64,000 nt of DNA from Roseicitreum antarcticum (lineage in GTDB: Bacteria; Pseudomonadota; Alphaproteobacteria; Rhodobacterales; Rhodobacteraceae): the NCBI RefSeq assembly GCF_014681765.1, contig NZ_CP061498.1:2989501-3053500 (forward strand), given 5' to 3'. Positions 10,083 through 18,799 of the stretch are shown here, in pieces. A program made the translations under genes and the position numbers. The notes under the pieces were generated by a model. It did not search any database, was not told the origin of the DNA, and was given only the letters and a program-made list of their open reading frames with translations. Position 1 is the first letter of the stretch; each line of letters starts with the position of its first letter.

Positions 10083-10460
10083 ATGAAGCGGTCTGTCCAG
10101 ATCTGGAGGGTGGCACTGGCCGTGCTGATGACGCTGGCCGTCATCCTCGTCTGGCCGCCTCTCGGGTCGGAGGCCGCCTCGTCCACTATTCACGCAGTAT
10201 TCCCCGCATCCCACAGCCACCATACGCACGCCGGAGAGGACGACCCTCAGCGGGTTCTACACGTCACCTTGGACGTGGACTGCCAAGCCTCAGCAATCGG
10301 TTGCTGTGTAATGAACCACTGTCATCCCGGTATTTCAGTCGATCTGCATGAGATGACAGCTTTTGCTTCCAACGACGAGACGATGGTTGCCGTGGCGCTT
10401 AGGGGTTCGGGAAGCGAACCGGGAGTGATCACCCCCCCTCCGCGACGTCTGTGGCTTTGA
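10083..10460 (+). CDS. Small His/Cys-rich exported protein
   Basis: 125 residues with an N-terminal membrane/signal helix ([18 protein letters not shown]). A His cluster ([12 protein letters not shown]) and a GCCVMNHCH segment follow, and it ends in a proline/arginine tail (PPPRRLWL). His and Cys clusters suggest periplasmic metal binding. The general layout matches the small protein at 21255-21611 (signal helix, His cluster, PPR tail). No named family is recognised. It sits between copZ and DUF305 in the copper cluster. Confidence 0.7.
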   Translation: MKRSVQIWRVALAVLMTLAVILVWPPLGSEAASSTIHAVFPASHSHHTHAGEDDPQRVLHVTLDVDCQASAIGCCVMNHCHPGISVDLHEMTAFASNDETMVAVALRGSGSEPGVITPPPRRLWL

Positions 10461-10495
10461 TCGCTCGACAAATCATACATTCAGGAGAACTCAAG

Positions 10496-10978
10496 ATGAA
10501 TATCTCAAAAACGATCCTCGCGGCAGCTGTTGCCGCAGCCGCATTCTCGTCGCCTGCATCGGCTCAGGACGCAGAATTCCAACTGCCCGCGCAGTGTACC
10601 TCTGCGACCGCTGTGGGTGGAATGGACCACTCGGCAATGGGTCATGGCGCAATGCAGGCCGATCAGGCAGGTGGCATGATGGACATGATGGGAATGGGAG
10701 GCATAGACCTCAAATCCATGCCCGAGCATGTCCAGGAGAACATGCGCCGGATGATGATCAGTATGCCGGCGATGCACGAAGGCATGATGATGGAAGATGC
10801 CGACGTGGCCTTCGCTTGCGGGATGATTGCCCACCATCAGGGCGCAATCGATATGGCGCAGGTGTTGCTTGAACATGGCGACGATCCGCAGATGCGGGCG
10901 CTGGCTGAAGAGATCATTGTCGCACAGGTCGGCGAGATCGAGCAGATGACCGCTTGGCTGGCTGAGAACGCCAACTAA
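10496..10978 (+). CDS. DUF305 periplasmic copper-associated protein
   Basis: 160 residues with a signal peptide (cleavage after ASA, about residue 22) and a Met/His-rich middle ([11 protein letters not shown]..., [11 protein letters not shown]). The DUF305 core follows: [20 protein letters not shown] ... [13 protein letters not shown]. The HHQGAI motif and methionines are typical of DUF305 proteins linked to copper handling. The start at 10496 has AGGAG nine bases upstream; an earlier in-frame start lacks one. It resembles the partial gene at the left edge. Confidence 0.9.
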   Translation: MNISKTILAAAVAAAAFSSPASAQDAEFQLPAQCTSATAVGGMDHSAMGHGAMQADQAGGMMDMMGMGGIDLKSMPEHVQENMRRMMISMPAMHEGMMMEDADVAFACGMIAHHQGAIDMAQVLLEHGDDPQMRALAEEIIVAQVGEIEQMTAWLAENAN

Positions 10979-10986
10979 GCCCACGC

Positions 10987-11020
10987 TGGCCGCGCGGGAC
11001 AGTCCGCGCGGCCACATTTT
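10987..11020 (+). terminator. Rho-independent terminator after DUF305
   Basis: An 11-base perfect stem TGGCCGCGCGG / CCGCGCGGCCA around loop GACAGT, then CATTTT. It separates the copZ-DUF305 unit from the next CueR promoter. Confidence 0.8.
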
Positions 11021-11040
11021 GCTGATTTCGTCGAAAGCTC

Positions 11041-11071
11041 TTGAGCTTACAGTCGCTGGAACCCCTATGTT
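11041..11071 (+). promoter_or_regulatory. CueR-type promoter of cueR copy 2
   Basis: -35 TTGAGC at 11041-11046, spacer TTACAGTCGCTGGAACCCC (19 bases), -10 TATGTT at 11066-11071. It precedes the second cueR, so that gene is probably autoregulated. Confidence 0.78.
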
Positions 11072-11097
11072 GGGGGAATGAGCTTGGGAGATGCGCC

Positions 11098-11496
11098 ATG
11101 AACATAGGCACTGCCGCCCGGCAATCGGGCCTGCCGCCCAAGACGATTCGCTATTACGAGGACATCGGGCTCCTGACTGCCGACCGGGCCGCGAATGGCT
11201 ACCGCGACTATTCCACTGAGGACGTTCATCGGCTCCGCTTTGTTCAGCGGTCCCGCAGCCTTGGATTTTCGGTCGAAGAATGTCGGCAGCTGCTTTCGCT
11301 TTACACCAACCGCGACCGTGCCAGCGCGGATGTGAAGGCGATCGCAACCGAGAAGCTCGGCAAGATCGACCGCAAGATTGCGGAGTTGACCGGGCTGCGG
11401 GAGATGCTCGGGCATCTTGTTGAGAACTGCCACGGCGATGCCCGCCCCGAATGCCCGATCATCGACGGGCTGTCGGGAAAGACGTACGACCACTAG
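11098..11496 (+). CDS. cueR: MerR-family Cu(I) sensor CueR (copy 2)
   Basis: 132 residues, the normal CueR length. The winged helix TIRYYEDIGLL, the serine at 76 and Cys111/Cys119 (C-x7-C in CHGDARPEC) form the Cu(I) site. The start at 11098 has GGGAG upstream. It is clearly homologous to the copy at 5135 (MNIGxAA...; CxGDxRPxCPI). It is followed by a membrane peptide and a cytochrome c. Confidence 0.92.
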   Translation: MNIGTAARQSGLPPKTIRYYEDIGLLTADRAANGYRDYSTEDVHRLRFVQRSRSLGFSVEECRQLLSLYTNRDRASADVKAIATEKLGKIDRKIAELTGLREMLGHLVENCHGDARPECPIIDGLSGKTYDH

Positions 11497-11515
11497 GATT
11501 CAGGGGAGCGGTAGG

Positions 11516-11641
11516 ATGATGGAGGATGGCATGATGATGGGCGAAGGCATGATATGGGGAATGGGGCTCTGGGGGCTCGTGCTTGCGGTCCTCGTGGTGC
11601 TCATAATCGCCGCCCTCGTAAAATACGTCTTCTTCAGATGA
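11516..11641 (+). CDS. Membrane microprotein (copy 1 of 3)
   Basis: 41 residues: a Met/Gly-rich N-terminus (MMEDGMMMGEGM) and one hydrophobic helix (LWGLVLAVLVVLIIAAL), ending VKYVFFR. The block IAALVKY recurs in the small proteins at 17565-17681 and, after undoing a frameshift, at 18450-18567. The stop overlaps the cytochrome start (ATGA). I know no function; the Met-rich head suggests copper contact. Confidence 0.7.
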   Translation: MMEDGMMMGEGMIWGMGLWGLVLAVLVVLIIAALVKYVFFR

Positions 11642-12138
11642 TCGCCGCGTCCCGGTGCTCGCAGACACACCGATTGTCCATCACACGCCGTTTGCCCGGA
11701 CGGCTTCTGTTTCCGGTAGTGTTATCATTGATAGGACTGCTGCCGCTCCCGGCCGCTGCCTTCCTGCACGCCGAGGCGCAGTCCGACTCCGGCCGAGAGC
11801 TGTACGTCGAGCACTGCGCGGCCTGCCACGGCGTCAACCTTGAGGGACAGCCAGATTGGCGCAGCCCCGACGCCAACGACGTGTTCCCGGCGCCGCCCCA
11901 TGACGAGACCGGGCACACCTGGCACCACGACGATGCGATGCTGATCGACTACATCACCCGCGGCGGTCAGGCAGTCCTGGACGACATGGGTGTGACGTTT
12001 ACGTCGGGCATGCCGGGCTTCAGTTCCGTGCTGGACTCGCATGAGATCGAGGCGATCCTGGATTACATCAAGTCGACTTGGCCGGAACATATTCGGGACC
12101 TGCAAGCGCAGAGATCAAACGCGGCCGCTGTCGATTGA
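11638..12138 (+). CDS. Exported class I cytochrome c
   Basis: 166 residues with an N-terminal export helix (LLFPVVLSLIGLLPLPAAA). A single c-type domain follows: heme motif CAACH near residue 60, and a later methionine in SGMPGF as the likely sixth ligand. It starts at the ATG overlapping the microprotein stop. It may pass electrons from a periplasmic copper oxidation step, but no partner is visible here. It is the last rightward gene of the second copper cluster. Confidence 0.85.
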   Translation: MIAASRCSQTHRLSITRRLPGRLLFPVVLSLIGLLPLPAAAFLHAEAQSDSGRELYVEHCAACHGVNLEGQPDWRSPDANDVFPAPPHDETGHTWHHDDAMLIDYITRGGQAVLDDMGVTFTSGMPGFSSVLDSHEIEAILDYIKSTWPEHIRDLQAQRSNAAAVD

Positions 12139-12155
12139 CAGCACGCTGACGTGTG

Positions 12156-12767
12156 TCAGGCCTTTCGGAAGAGGCCGAAATGGAACCGCTGCACACTGCC
12201 CCAAGGTGTGCTGTGTTCATGGTTGAGGGATCGGATCAGCCGATAACCGTCGCCCAGCCGCCCAGACAGCAGGGTCGCGTCATAGCGGGCGACCGGCAGG
12301 CCGCTGCACGAGGTCGGGCCGTCTAACGCGAATGTTCCGATGATGGCATGGCCGCCTGACAGCAAGGCCCGATCCATGACCTGCAAGTATGCGTCCTGAT
12401 CAGCAGTCCCGGTCAGGAAATGGAACGCCGCCCGATCATGCCAGACATCGAAGCGCCCGGCGGGTTTCCATTGCAGGACGTTGCCCACCACCCATTCGAC
12501 CGGGGCATTCTGGGTCTGTCGCGCCCGAGCCGTCGCGATAGCCGTTTCCGAGAGGTCAAGCACGGTGATCCTGCGGAAGCCGTGGTCCAGCAGGCAGTCC
12601 ACAAGCCGAGATGCTCCCGCGCCCACATCGACGATAGCTACTTCTGTTCCTGCGCCCGTCGCGGCGATAAGGTCGTGCGAGACCTGCGGGTGTTCTTCAT
12701 ACCAGCTGGTCTCAGCCTCCTCCTTGCTTCGGTAAACGCCTTCCCACCGGTTCGGTTCTTCGGACAT
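12156..12767 (-). CDS. Class I SAM-dependent methyltransferase
   Basis: 203 residues. SAM-binding motif I reads VDVGAGASRL near residue 50, followed by LDLSETAI (motif II acidic end) and VVGNVLQW. The N-terminal WEGVYRSKEEAETSWYEEHP is typical of small methyltransferases of the thiopurine/tellurite-resistance type. A GTG at 12770 is an alternative start. It follows the ATPase gene by 13 bases and shares its CueR-type promoter, so copper induction is inferred. The substrate is unknown. Confidence 0.85.
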   Translation of the reverse strand: MSEEPNRWEGVYRSKEEAETSWYEEHPQVSHDLIAATGAGTEVAIVDVGAGASRLVDCLLDHGFRRITVLDLSETAIATARARQTQNAPVEWVVGNVLQWKPAGRFDVWHDRAAFHFLTGTADQDAYLQVMDRALLSGGHAIIGTFALDGPTSCSGLPVARYDATLLSGRLGDGYRLIRSLNHEHSTPWGSVQRFHFGLFRKA

Positions 12768-12780
12768 CACCGTCAGCCCT

Positions 12781-15114
12781 TCACAGCTCGATCCGCCGAA
12801 GCCGCAACGCGTTGGTGATGACCGAGACCGAGGACAGGCTCATCGCCGCAGCCGCGATCATCGGCGACAGTAAAAGTCCGGTGACGGGATAAAGCAGCCC
12901 CGCCGCGATCGGCACGCCGACAGCGTTGTAGGCGAAGGCAAAGAAAAGGTTCTGCTTGATGTTGCGCAGGGTGGCCCGCGCGAGTTTGCGCGCCCGCACG
13001 ATGCCCATCAGATCGCCGCCCAGCAGGGTTATCCCCGCACTTTCCATCGCCACATCCGCCCCGGTTCCCATGGCGATGCCGACATCAGCAGCGGCCAAAG
13101 CGGGGGCGTCGTTCACCCCGTCGCCTGCCATTGCGATCTTGTGTCCTTGTTTGCGCAACTCGTCGATCAGCTTTTTCTTGTCTTCCGGCAAGACACCCGC
13201 GCGCACCTCGTCGATGCCCAAGGTCGCCGCCACCGCCTTTGCCGTGCGCTCATTGTCACCCGTTGCCATGATAACCCGCAGACCTTGCGCATGAAGTTCC
13301 TTGATCGCCTGAGCAGTCGAGTCCTTGATCGGATCGGCCACCGCCACGATACCTGCAAGCGCCCCATCGACCGCGACAAACATCGCCGTCTTGCCCATAG
13401 CGCGCAGGGCATCGGCCTTTTCCTCGGCCTGCGTTGTATCCAAGCCCATGTCCTGCATCATTGCGGTGTTGCCAAGCGCCACCGCGCGCGCCCCGACAGT
13501 GCCGCGCACTCCCTTGCCGGTGACCGCCTCGAAATCCGAAGCCTCCTGCCGTGCCGCACCCTGCGCTTCGGCCCCTTCGACGATGGCTTCGGCGAGGGGG
13601 TGTTCAGACCCGCGTTCCAGCGCAGCGGCGAGTGACAGAATGTCAGCCTCGCTAATATCCCCAAGCGCCACGGTATCGGTCAGCTTTGGCTGGCCCATGG
13701 TCAAGGTGCCTGTCTTGTCGACGATCAGCGTATCGACGCCTGCCATGCGTTCCAGCGCTTCGGCATCCTTGATCAGCACGCCCGCCTGCGCACCGCGCCC
13801 CGCCGCCGTGGTGATCGAGATCGGGGTGGCAAGGCCAAGGGCGCAGGGGCAGGCGATGATCAGCACCGAGACGGCCGAGGCGATGGCGAAGACCAGCACC
13901 GGTGCGGGCCCGAAGATCATCCACATCACAAAGGCGAAGATCGCCACCCCGACCACGGTCGGCACAAAGACCGCTGACACGCGGTCCGCCATACCCTGTA
14001 TCGGCGCACGGGACCGCCGCGCATTCGACACCATGGCCACGATCTGCGCCAGCACTGTTTCGGCACCGACCTTGCCCGCCTGGATCACCAAGGAACCGTT
14101 CTTGTTGATCGTGGCCCCGGTCACCACATCGCCCGGCCCCTTTTCGACCGGCATCGACTCACCGGTCAGCATGCTTTCGTCCAGGGAGGATCGCCCGTCG
14201 ACCACCACGCCGTCCACCGGCACCGCATCGCCGGGGCGCACCCGCAGCCGGTCGCCCTCCATGATGTTTTCCAGCGGCGCGTCGTATTCCGCGCCGTCGG
14301 GCAGGATCCGCCGCGCGGTCTTGGGGGCCAGATCAAGCAGCGCGCGGATCGCGTCGCCGGTGCGTTCCCGCGCCCGCAGTTCCAGCACCTGACCGACGAA
14401 GACCAGCGCGATGATGACAACTGCTGCCTCGAAATAGGTGCCCACCCCATGGCCCATCCGGTAGACTTCGGGAAAGACGCCCGGCAGGAAGGTCGCCACG
14501 ATGGAATAAAGATAGGCCGCCGCCACGCCGAGGCTGATCAGCGTCCACATATTGGGCGAGCGGTTGATCACAGAATCCCAGCCGCGTTTGAAAAACGGCA
14601 AGGCCGCCCAAAGCACAATGGGCGTTGCCAGCACGAACTCAAGATAGCTGGCAGTCTGATGCCCGATCCAGTCGCGCACCGGCAGGCCAACAAGCTCGCC
14701 CATCGTCAGCACGATCAGCGGGACCGCCGCCGCCGCCGAAATCCACATCCGGCGGGTGAAATCCGTCAACTCATGGCTGGGCTCATCCGAGGGCACCACC
14801 GGCTCCAGCGCCATGCCGCAGATCGGGCAAGGCCCTGGCGCGTCGCGGACGATCTCGGGGTGCATTGGGCAGGTGTACTGCACATTTGCAGGGGCGGCTT
14901 TCTCGCGTCCCTCGGCGCGGCCCGAGGCGTAGAACCATGGATCATTTTCAAACTTGGTCTGGCATTTATCAGAGCAGAAATGGAAGGTCTTGCCCTCGAA
15001 CTCTGCGTGCCGCGTATCGGGGCCCACAGCGACCGTCATGCCACAGACCGGATCCTTCGCCGTCTTGGCCTCTTCGGGAATGTCCGACTTTGCATGCTGA
15101 TGATCGTGGTCCAT
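12781..15114 (-). CDS. P1B-type copper ATPase with YHS domain
   Basis: 777 residues. The N-terminus has no HMA domain. It carries a His-rich start, a YHS domain (DPVCGM ... [12 protein letters not shown], about 20-65) and a heavy-metal-binding domain (YTCPMHPEI ... [10 protein letters not shown], about 80-106). The ATPase core follows with [27 protein letters not shown] and [12 protein letters not shown] in the sixth helix indicates Cu(I)/Ag(I) export. It is distinct from CopA at 1171. A CueR-type promoter lies at 15144-15174. Confidence 0.94.
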   Translation of the reverse strand: MDHDHQHAKSDIPEEAKTAKDPVCGMTVAVGPDTRHAEFEGKTFHFCSDKCQTKFENDPWFYASGRAEGREKAAPANVQYTCPMHPEIVRDAPGPCPICGMALEPVVPSDEPSHELTDFTRRMWISAAAAVPLIVLTMGELVGLPVRDWIGHQTASYLEFVLATPIVLWAALPFFKRGWDSVINRSPNMWTLISLGVAAAYLYSIVATFLPGVFPEVYRMGHGVGTYFEAAVVIIALVFVGQVLELRARERTGDAIRALLDLAPKTARRILPDGAEYDAPLENIMEGDRLRVRPGDAVPVDGVVVDGRSSLDESMLTGESMPVEKGPGDVVTGATINKNGSLVIQAGKVGAETVLAQIVAMVSNARRSRAPIQGMADRVSAVFVPTVVGVAIFAFVMWMIFGPAPVLVFAIASAVSVLIIACPCALGLATPISITTAAGRGAQAGVLIKDAEALERMAGVDTLIVDKTGTLTMGQPKLTDTVALGDISEADILSLAAALERGSEHPLAEAIVEGAEAQGAARQEASDFEAVTGKGVRGTVGARAVALGNTAMMQDMGLDTTQAEEKADALRAMGKTAMFVAVDGALAGIVAVADPIKDSTAQAIKELHAQGLRVIMATGDNERTAKAVAATLGIDEVRAGVLPEDKKKLIDELRKQGHKIAMAGDGVNDAPALAAADVGIAMGTGADVAMESAGITLLGGDLMGIVRARKLARATLRNIKQNLFFAFAYNAVGVPIAAGLLYPVTGLLLSPMIAAAAMSLSSVSVITNALRLRRIEL

Positions 15115-15143
15115 ATCCTGCCGACTTTCTTTTGATTCGTTTC

Positions 15144-15174
15144 AGCGTGAGGCATCCAGCGACTGGAACCTCAA
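15144..15174 (-). promoter_or_regulatory. CueR-type promoter of the YHS ATPase operon
   Basis: Read leftward: -35 TTGAGG at 15169-15174, 19-base spacer TTCCAGTCGCTGGATGCCT, -10-like CACGCT. The spacer core CAGTCGCTGGA is shared with the cueR promoter at 11041. It drives the ATPase and methyltransferase genes. Confidence 0.75.
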
Positions 15175-15181
15175 GCCCTTT

Positions 15182-16489
15182 TCAATGGGGGTCGTGATCG
15201 CCCGCGCTTACAGGGTGACGTGAGAGAAAGACGCCGACGAACGCGAACACCAGCGCCATTCCTATGACGCCGAGGATGACGATCAGCGGATCGGACTGCC
15301 ATTTCAGCGCCGCGAAGGCGGTCAGAACCACGGCGTCGAGCACAATTGCCGTCAACATGACCCACCCCCGCGCGTCGATTTCCTCGCGGAGGTTTCGGTA
15401 GACGCCCGCGTGAATAATGATGTCCATCACGAGGTAAAAGAATACGCCGAGCGAGGCGATGCGGCTGAGGTCGAAGAAAACCGTCAGGAAGCCGGCAATG
15501 ACGACGGTGTAGACCAGCGTGTGGTCCTTGATCCCTCCCGGCATCCCGAAATGGCTGTGCGGGATCATTTTCATCTCGGTCAGCATTGCCAGCATTCGCG
15601 TGACGGCGAAGACGCTGGCGATCAGGCCCGAGGCTGTGGCCACAAGTGCCAGTGCTACGGTCAGATAGAAGCCGGTCTGCCCGAGCGCGGGCCGGGCGGC
15701 TTCGGCCAGCGCGTAATCCTTGGCCGCCACGATGCGGTCAATTGGCAGACTGGAGCCGACGGCGAAGGCGACCAGCAGATATACAATCACACAGATCGCG
15801 ATGGACAGCACGATGGCCCGGCCCACGTTGCGGTGCGGCTCGGTAACCTCGGCCCCGCTGTTGGTGATGGTCGTGAAGCCCTTGAACGCCAGAATCGACA
15901 GCGCGACGGAGGCCACAAAGCCGGTGGCACCTGCATCCCCGCTGGTTGCCGCAAAGGTGATCCCGCTGGCCCAGAGGGCCGCCACACCAAACAGCGCAAT
16001 GCCGCCGACCTTGATCACGGCCATGATGATGGACAAAAGTCCGACCGAGCGGCTGCCGGAGACGTTCACCAGATAGGCAACGACGATCAGCGCAACGCCG
16101 ATGATCGGGACGAGGAAACTGTCCGGATCGCCGCCAAACGCCCGGATCGTGTAGGTGCCGAAAGTCCGCGCGACGAGGCTTTCGGCGATGACCATCGACA
16201 GCGCCATCAGGAGCGCTGCCCCCGCCGCGACCGTCGTCGGACCGTAGGCTTTCTTCAGGATCATCCCGATGCCGCCCGCGGATGGAAAGGCGTTCGACAT
16301 CTTGATGTAGGTGTAAGCGCTGAACGCGGTCACGATTGCCCCGGCGACGAACGACAGTGGAAACAGGGGTCCGGCAAGCTCGGCAATCTGCCCGGTCAGT
16401 GCGAAAATGCCTGCCCCGATCATCACGCCGGTGCCCATGGCCACCGCGCCCGGCAGGGTGATGCTGTTTGTCTTGTAAACCTCCGCCAT
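15182..16489 (-). CDS. APC-superfamily permease
   Basis: 435 residues with about 12 membrane helices. The N-terminal GTGVMIGAGIFALTGQIAELAG matches the first-helix motif of amino-acid/polyamine/organocation transporters, and FKGFTTITNSGAEVTEPHRNVGRAI fits the conserved loop. The ATG at 16489 is chosen because it starts the conserved region and overlaps the previous stop (TGATG). The substrate is not indicated. It is the last gene of a microprotein-DUF302-VTT-permease operon inside the metal island. Confidence 0.85.
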   Translation of the reverse strand: MAEVYKTNSITLPGAVAMGTGVMIGAGIFALTGQIAELAGPLFPLSFVAGAIVTAFSAYTYIKMSNAFPSAGGIGMILKKAYGPTTVAAGAALLMALSMVIAESLVARTFGTYTIRAFGGDPDSFLVPIIGVALIVVAYLVNVSGSRSVGLLSIIMAVIKVGGIALFGVAALWASGITFAATSGDAGATGFVASVALSILAFKGFTTITNSGAEVTEPHRNVGRAIVLSIAICVIVYLLVAFAVGSSLPIDRIVAAKDYALAEAARPALGQTGFYLTVALALVATASGLIASVFAVTRMLAMLTEMKMIPHSHFGMPGGIKDHTLVYTVVIAGFLTVFFDLSRIASLGVFFYLVMDIIIHAGVYRNLREEIDARGWVMLTAIVLDAVVLTAFAALKWQSDPLIVILGVIGMALVFAFVGVFLSRHPVSAGDHDPH

Positions 16490-17160
16490 CAGGTGTCCTT
16501 CCCGGCTTGTCGCTTGGTCGCGATCCAGAGCAGTGGCAATCCTGTGATAAGGCCGAGCCCCAGCACCGCCCATGTGGTCCGACCAGGGTCTCCGCTGACC
16601 GCCTCGCCGCCGAAATGCGCGAGGACGAAACTCGCCGGAATGATGCCCGCCAGCGTCGCAAGTGCGAAACGCCAAGCGTGCAGGCGGCTGAGCCCCGCCG
16701 CGTAGCTGATGATATCGAAGGACACGAAGGGCATCAGGCGGCTGGCAAAGACCGTCCAGGTCAGCGCGTTCTGCGACTCGAGCAGCCCGGCATCGACCGA
16801 AGTGCCGAAAACCCGCCGCAAGACATCATGCCCCAGAACCCGTGCCAGGCCAAACGCAATCAGCGCCCCAAGCTCGGCCCCGATCACCACCTGCACGGTG
16901 CCCCAGACATGCCCGTAGGCCGCACCTGCGGCCAAGGCGATCGGTGCGCTTGGGATGGGACTGGCCACCACCGCGACGGTCATGAGGCCGATGATCAACA
17001 GCGGGCCCCAAAGCCCCGCGCGCGCTACCATTGCTTCAAGCGTTTCGCGGTCCAGAAGCCTCTGGGCATCAACCAGTACCGACGGCGCGAACCACCACAG
17101 CCCGAGCCCGGCAGGCCCGAGGACTGCAATCGCCACGAGGATGCCAGTGCGCAGGCGCAT
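16489..17160 (-). CDS. VTT/TVP38-TMEM64 family membrane protein
   Basis: 223 residues, about six membrane segments. The central VTT (DedA-like) domain is visible: SPIPSAPIALAAGAAYGHVWGT, GAELGALIAFGLARVLG and SRLMPFVSFDIISYAAGL. The family is linked to lipid scrambling, and relatives often accompany metal resistance genes. It starts one base after the DUF302 stop and overlaps the permease start. Confidence 0.88.
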   Translation of the reverse strand: MRLRTGILVAIAVLGPAGLGLWWFAPSVLVDAQRLLDRETLEAMVARAGLWGPLLIIGLMTVAVVASPIPSAPIALAAGAAYGHVWGTVQVVIGAELGALIAFGLARVLGHDVLRRVFGTSVDAGLLESQNALTWTVFASRLMPFVSFDIISYAAGLSRLHAWRFALATLAGIIPASFVLAHFGGEAVSGDPGRTTWAVLGLGLITGLPLLWIATKRQAGKDT

Positions 17161-17161
17161 C

Positions 17162-17548
17162 TCAGATCGCCTCGACCGCCTTCTTCAAGAGATCGCGCAC
17201 CTGACCCGCGACGGCATGCAGTTCGGCGTTATCGATCGCCTGCATCGAGGCCACCGGATCGATGGCACTAACCTCGACGCCGCCCGTCACCTCGCGCAAG
17301 ATCACATTGCAAGGCAGCATCGCGCCCACGCGCGGCTCTATCCCGATCGCCTCATGGGCCATTTTTGGATTGCAGGCACCAAGAATGCGGTAAGCAGGCA
17401 TCTCGACATCCAGTTTCTTTTTCATCGTCGCCTTGACGTCGATCTCGGTCAGGATACCGAAACCCTTGTCGCTCAATGCAGCGCGGGTGCGCGCATCGAC
17501 GGCGTCAAAATCAGCGCTCTCTATCAGGCGGTTGATCGTATAGTCCAT
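17162..17548 (-). CDS. DUF302 domain protein
   Basis: 128 residues covering one DUF302 domain: FGILTEIDVKATMKKKL, RILGACNPKMAHEAI and LPCNVILREV are the conserved blocks. Two cysteines (GACN, LPCN) are in place. DUF302 proteins are small soluble proteins often found beside sulfur or metal genes; their biochemistry is unsettled. ATG 17548 has AAAGGAATT upstream. It lies 16 bases after the microprotein stop. Confidence 0.9.
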   Translation of the reverse strand: MDYTINRLIESADFDAVDARTRAALSDKGFGILTEIDVKATMKKKLDVEMPAYRILGACNPKMAHEAIGIEPRVGAMLPCNVILREVTGGVEVSAIDPVASMQAIDNAELHAVAGQVRDLLKKAVEAI

Positions 17549-17564
17549 TGGAATTCCTTTCGGT

Positions 17565-17681
17565 TCATTTGCGCAGGTATTTGACCAGCGCCGCAATCAC
17601 GAGCCCGACCAGTACGATGCACAAGATCGCCCAGATCCAGCTGAAGCCCATGCCGTAACCCATACCGTAGTCATTCATCAT
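17565..17681 (-). CDS. Membrane microprotein (copy 2 of 3)
   Basis: 38 residues: head MMNDYGMGYGMGFSW, one hydrophobic helix and tail IAALVKYLRK. GGGAGAGAACC precedes the start. It heads the DUF302-VTT-APC operon. The sequence is clearly related to the peptides at 11516 and 18567. It is too short for usual gene finders. Confidence 0.72.
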   Translation of the reverse strand: MMNDYGMGYGMGFSWIWAILCIVLVGLVIAALVKYLRK

Positions 17682-17862
17682 GGTTCTCTCCCGGAGTAAT
17701 TTTTGCTGGGCGCCGAAGCGATGATCCTAAGCTTTTCGGCGTTCAAGACGTTGACGTGGATCAGTCACCTGAGTCAGGGAAGGGATCAGCGCAAAATCCC
17801 TTGGACTGCCGCTTCTTGCCATGGATCCCAGCACCAACGTCCACTTCCATACGGCTGCTGCA

Positions 17863-18348
17863 TCATTCAACCTCGGCGCGGGGCGTGCCCGCAGGTGCCT
17901 CACCGTTTGCCTCGATGTCGGTGATATATCTCTTCATTTCAGCGATTTCGCTAAGCTGCGCCTCGATGATGGCGTCTGCCAGTGCCCGGACCCTTGGGTC
18001 CGAAATATCGGCCCGCTCGCTGGTCAGGATGGCGATGGAATGGTGCGGGATCATCGCCCGCATCCAAGCGAGGTCCTCGACCGTCTCTTGGCTTCGGACA
18101 AGCCAGAGCGACAGAGCGAATGTCACAACGGAACCCGCGAAGATCGCGAGATTGACCGTTTTGTTGGAATACATGCCCAGCATGAAAGCAAGCATGATGA
18201 TCGCCATCACTGCACCCATATAGATGGCCATCCACATGCGCGTCTGCGAGAAAAAGATGTGGTCAAGCGCGTAAGTGTTGAGATACATCAATCCGAACAT
18301 CACGACCGTTGACGTCGCGATCATCGCGAAGAAGCGTCCATAATTCAT
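17863..18348 (-). CDS. Membrane-anchored DUF305 protein
   Basis: 161 residues. Three N-terminal membrane helices (about 5-25, 38-58, 65-85) precede a periplasmic DUF305 segment with WMRAMIPHHSIAIL and ALADAIIEAQLSEIAEMKRYI. Unlike the copy at 10496 it has no Met-rich linker. The HH motif and Met of the core are kept. ATG 18348 has AGAAGG upstream. It probably belongs to the same copper/metal response. Confidence 0.88.
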   Translation of the reverse strand: MNYGRFFAMIATSTVVMFGLMYLNTYALDHIFFSQTRMWMAIYMGAVMAIIMLAFMLGMYSNKTVNLAIFAGSVVTFALSLWLVRSQETVEDLAWMRAMIPHHSIAILTSERADISDPRVRALADAIIEAQLSEIAEMKRYITDIEANGEAPAGTPRAEVE

Positions 18349-18449
18349 CTTTTACCTTCTGATTAAATGATGTTTTTATTACAACGTAATTCGGGTGCCG
18401 AGGGTTCCAAAATCGAAAATATTTTGGGTTATTAAGGTTATGGCAGTCC

Positions 18450-18567
18450 TTATTTGTGCAAATATTTTACCAGCGCTGCAATTGCGAGATCGGACCAGCA
18501 CAAGGATGACGATCATCCAGAGCCAGCCGAAGCCCATTCCCAAGCCCATCCCGCAACCGTTCATCAT
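18450..18567 (-). pseudogene. Membrane microprotein (copy 3), frameshifted
   Basis: The start MMNGCGMGLGMGFGWLW has a strong AGGAGG site and matches copy 2. Near 18485-18495 one extra base shifts the frame; the other frame then gives IAALVKYLHK and a stop at 18450, the tail of the family. As it stands, translation runs on to 18379 with an unrelated tail. So this copy is either broken or a single sequencing error away from intact. Confidence 0.65.
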
Positions 18568-18642
18568 CGTTGCCTCCTGATCCGTGATCGGGTTGCCCCC
18601 GCCAGACGCCATTTGGCGCGACTGGCGGGGAAAAAGGGCGTG

Positions 18643-18795
18643 TTAGTTACTGCCCATCATGCCGTGACCCGCGCCCGGCATGTCGCCCTGCCGTCCGCCC
18701 ATGTGGTTTTGCATCATCGCGGCCATTGCCGCCATTTCAGCCTCTGTCACCGTCACCTGGCCGTCGCCGTCGCCGTCGGCATCGTGCATCTGGAA
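18643..18795 (-). pseudogene. EF-hand protein C-terminal fragment
   Basis: About 48 residues with a canonical EF-hand loop (DADGDGDGQVTVTE) followed by a Met/His/Gly-rich tail ending GAGHGMMGSN. Upstream of about 18796 the frame reads into antisense of the kinase fragment, so the N-terminal part is missing. It was probably a small periplasmic Ca- or metal-binding protein. Confidence 0.65.
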
Positions 18796-18799
18796 GGCC

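Noticed and set aside
16468-17271. 267-codon rightward frame across the VTT and DUF302 genes
   Set aside because: Antisense to two well-supported genes and rich in Arg/Pro/Gly with no motif.
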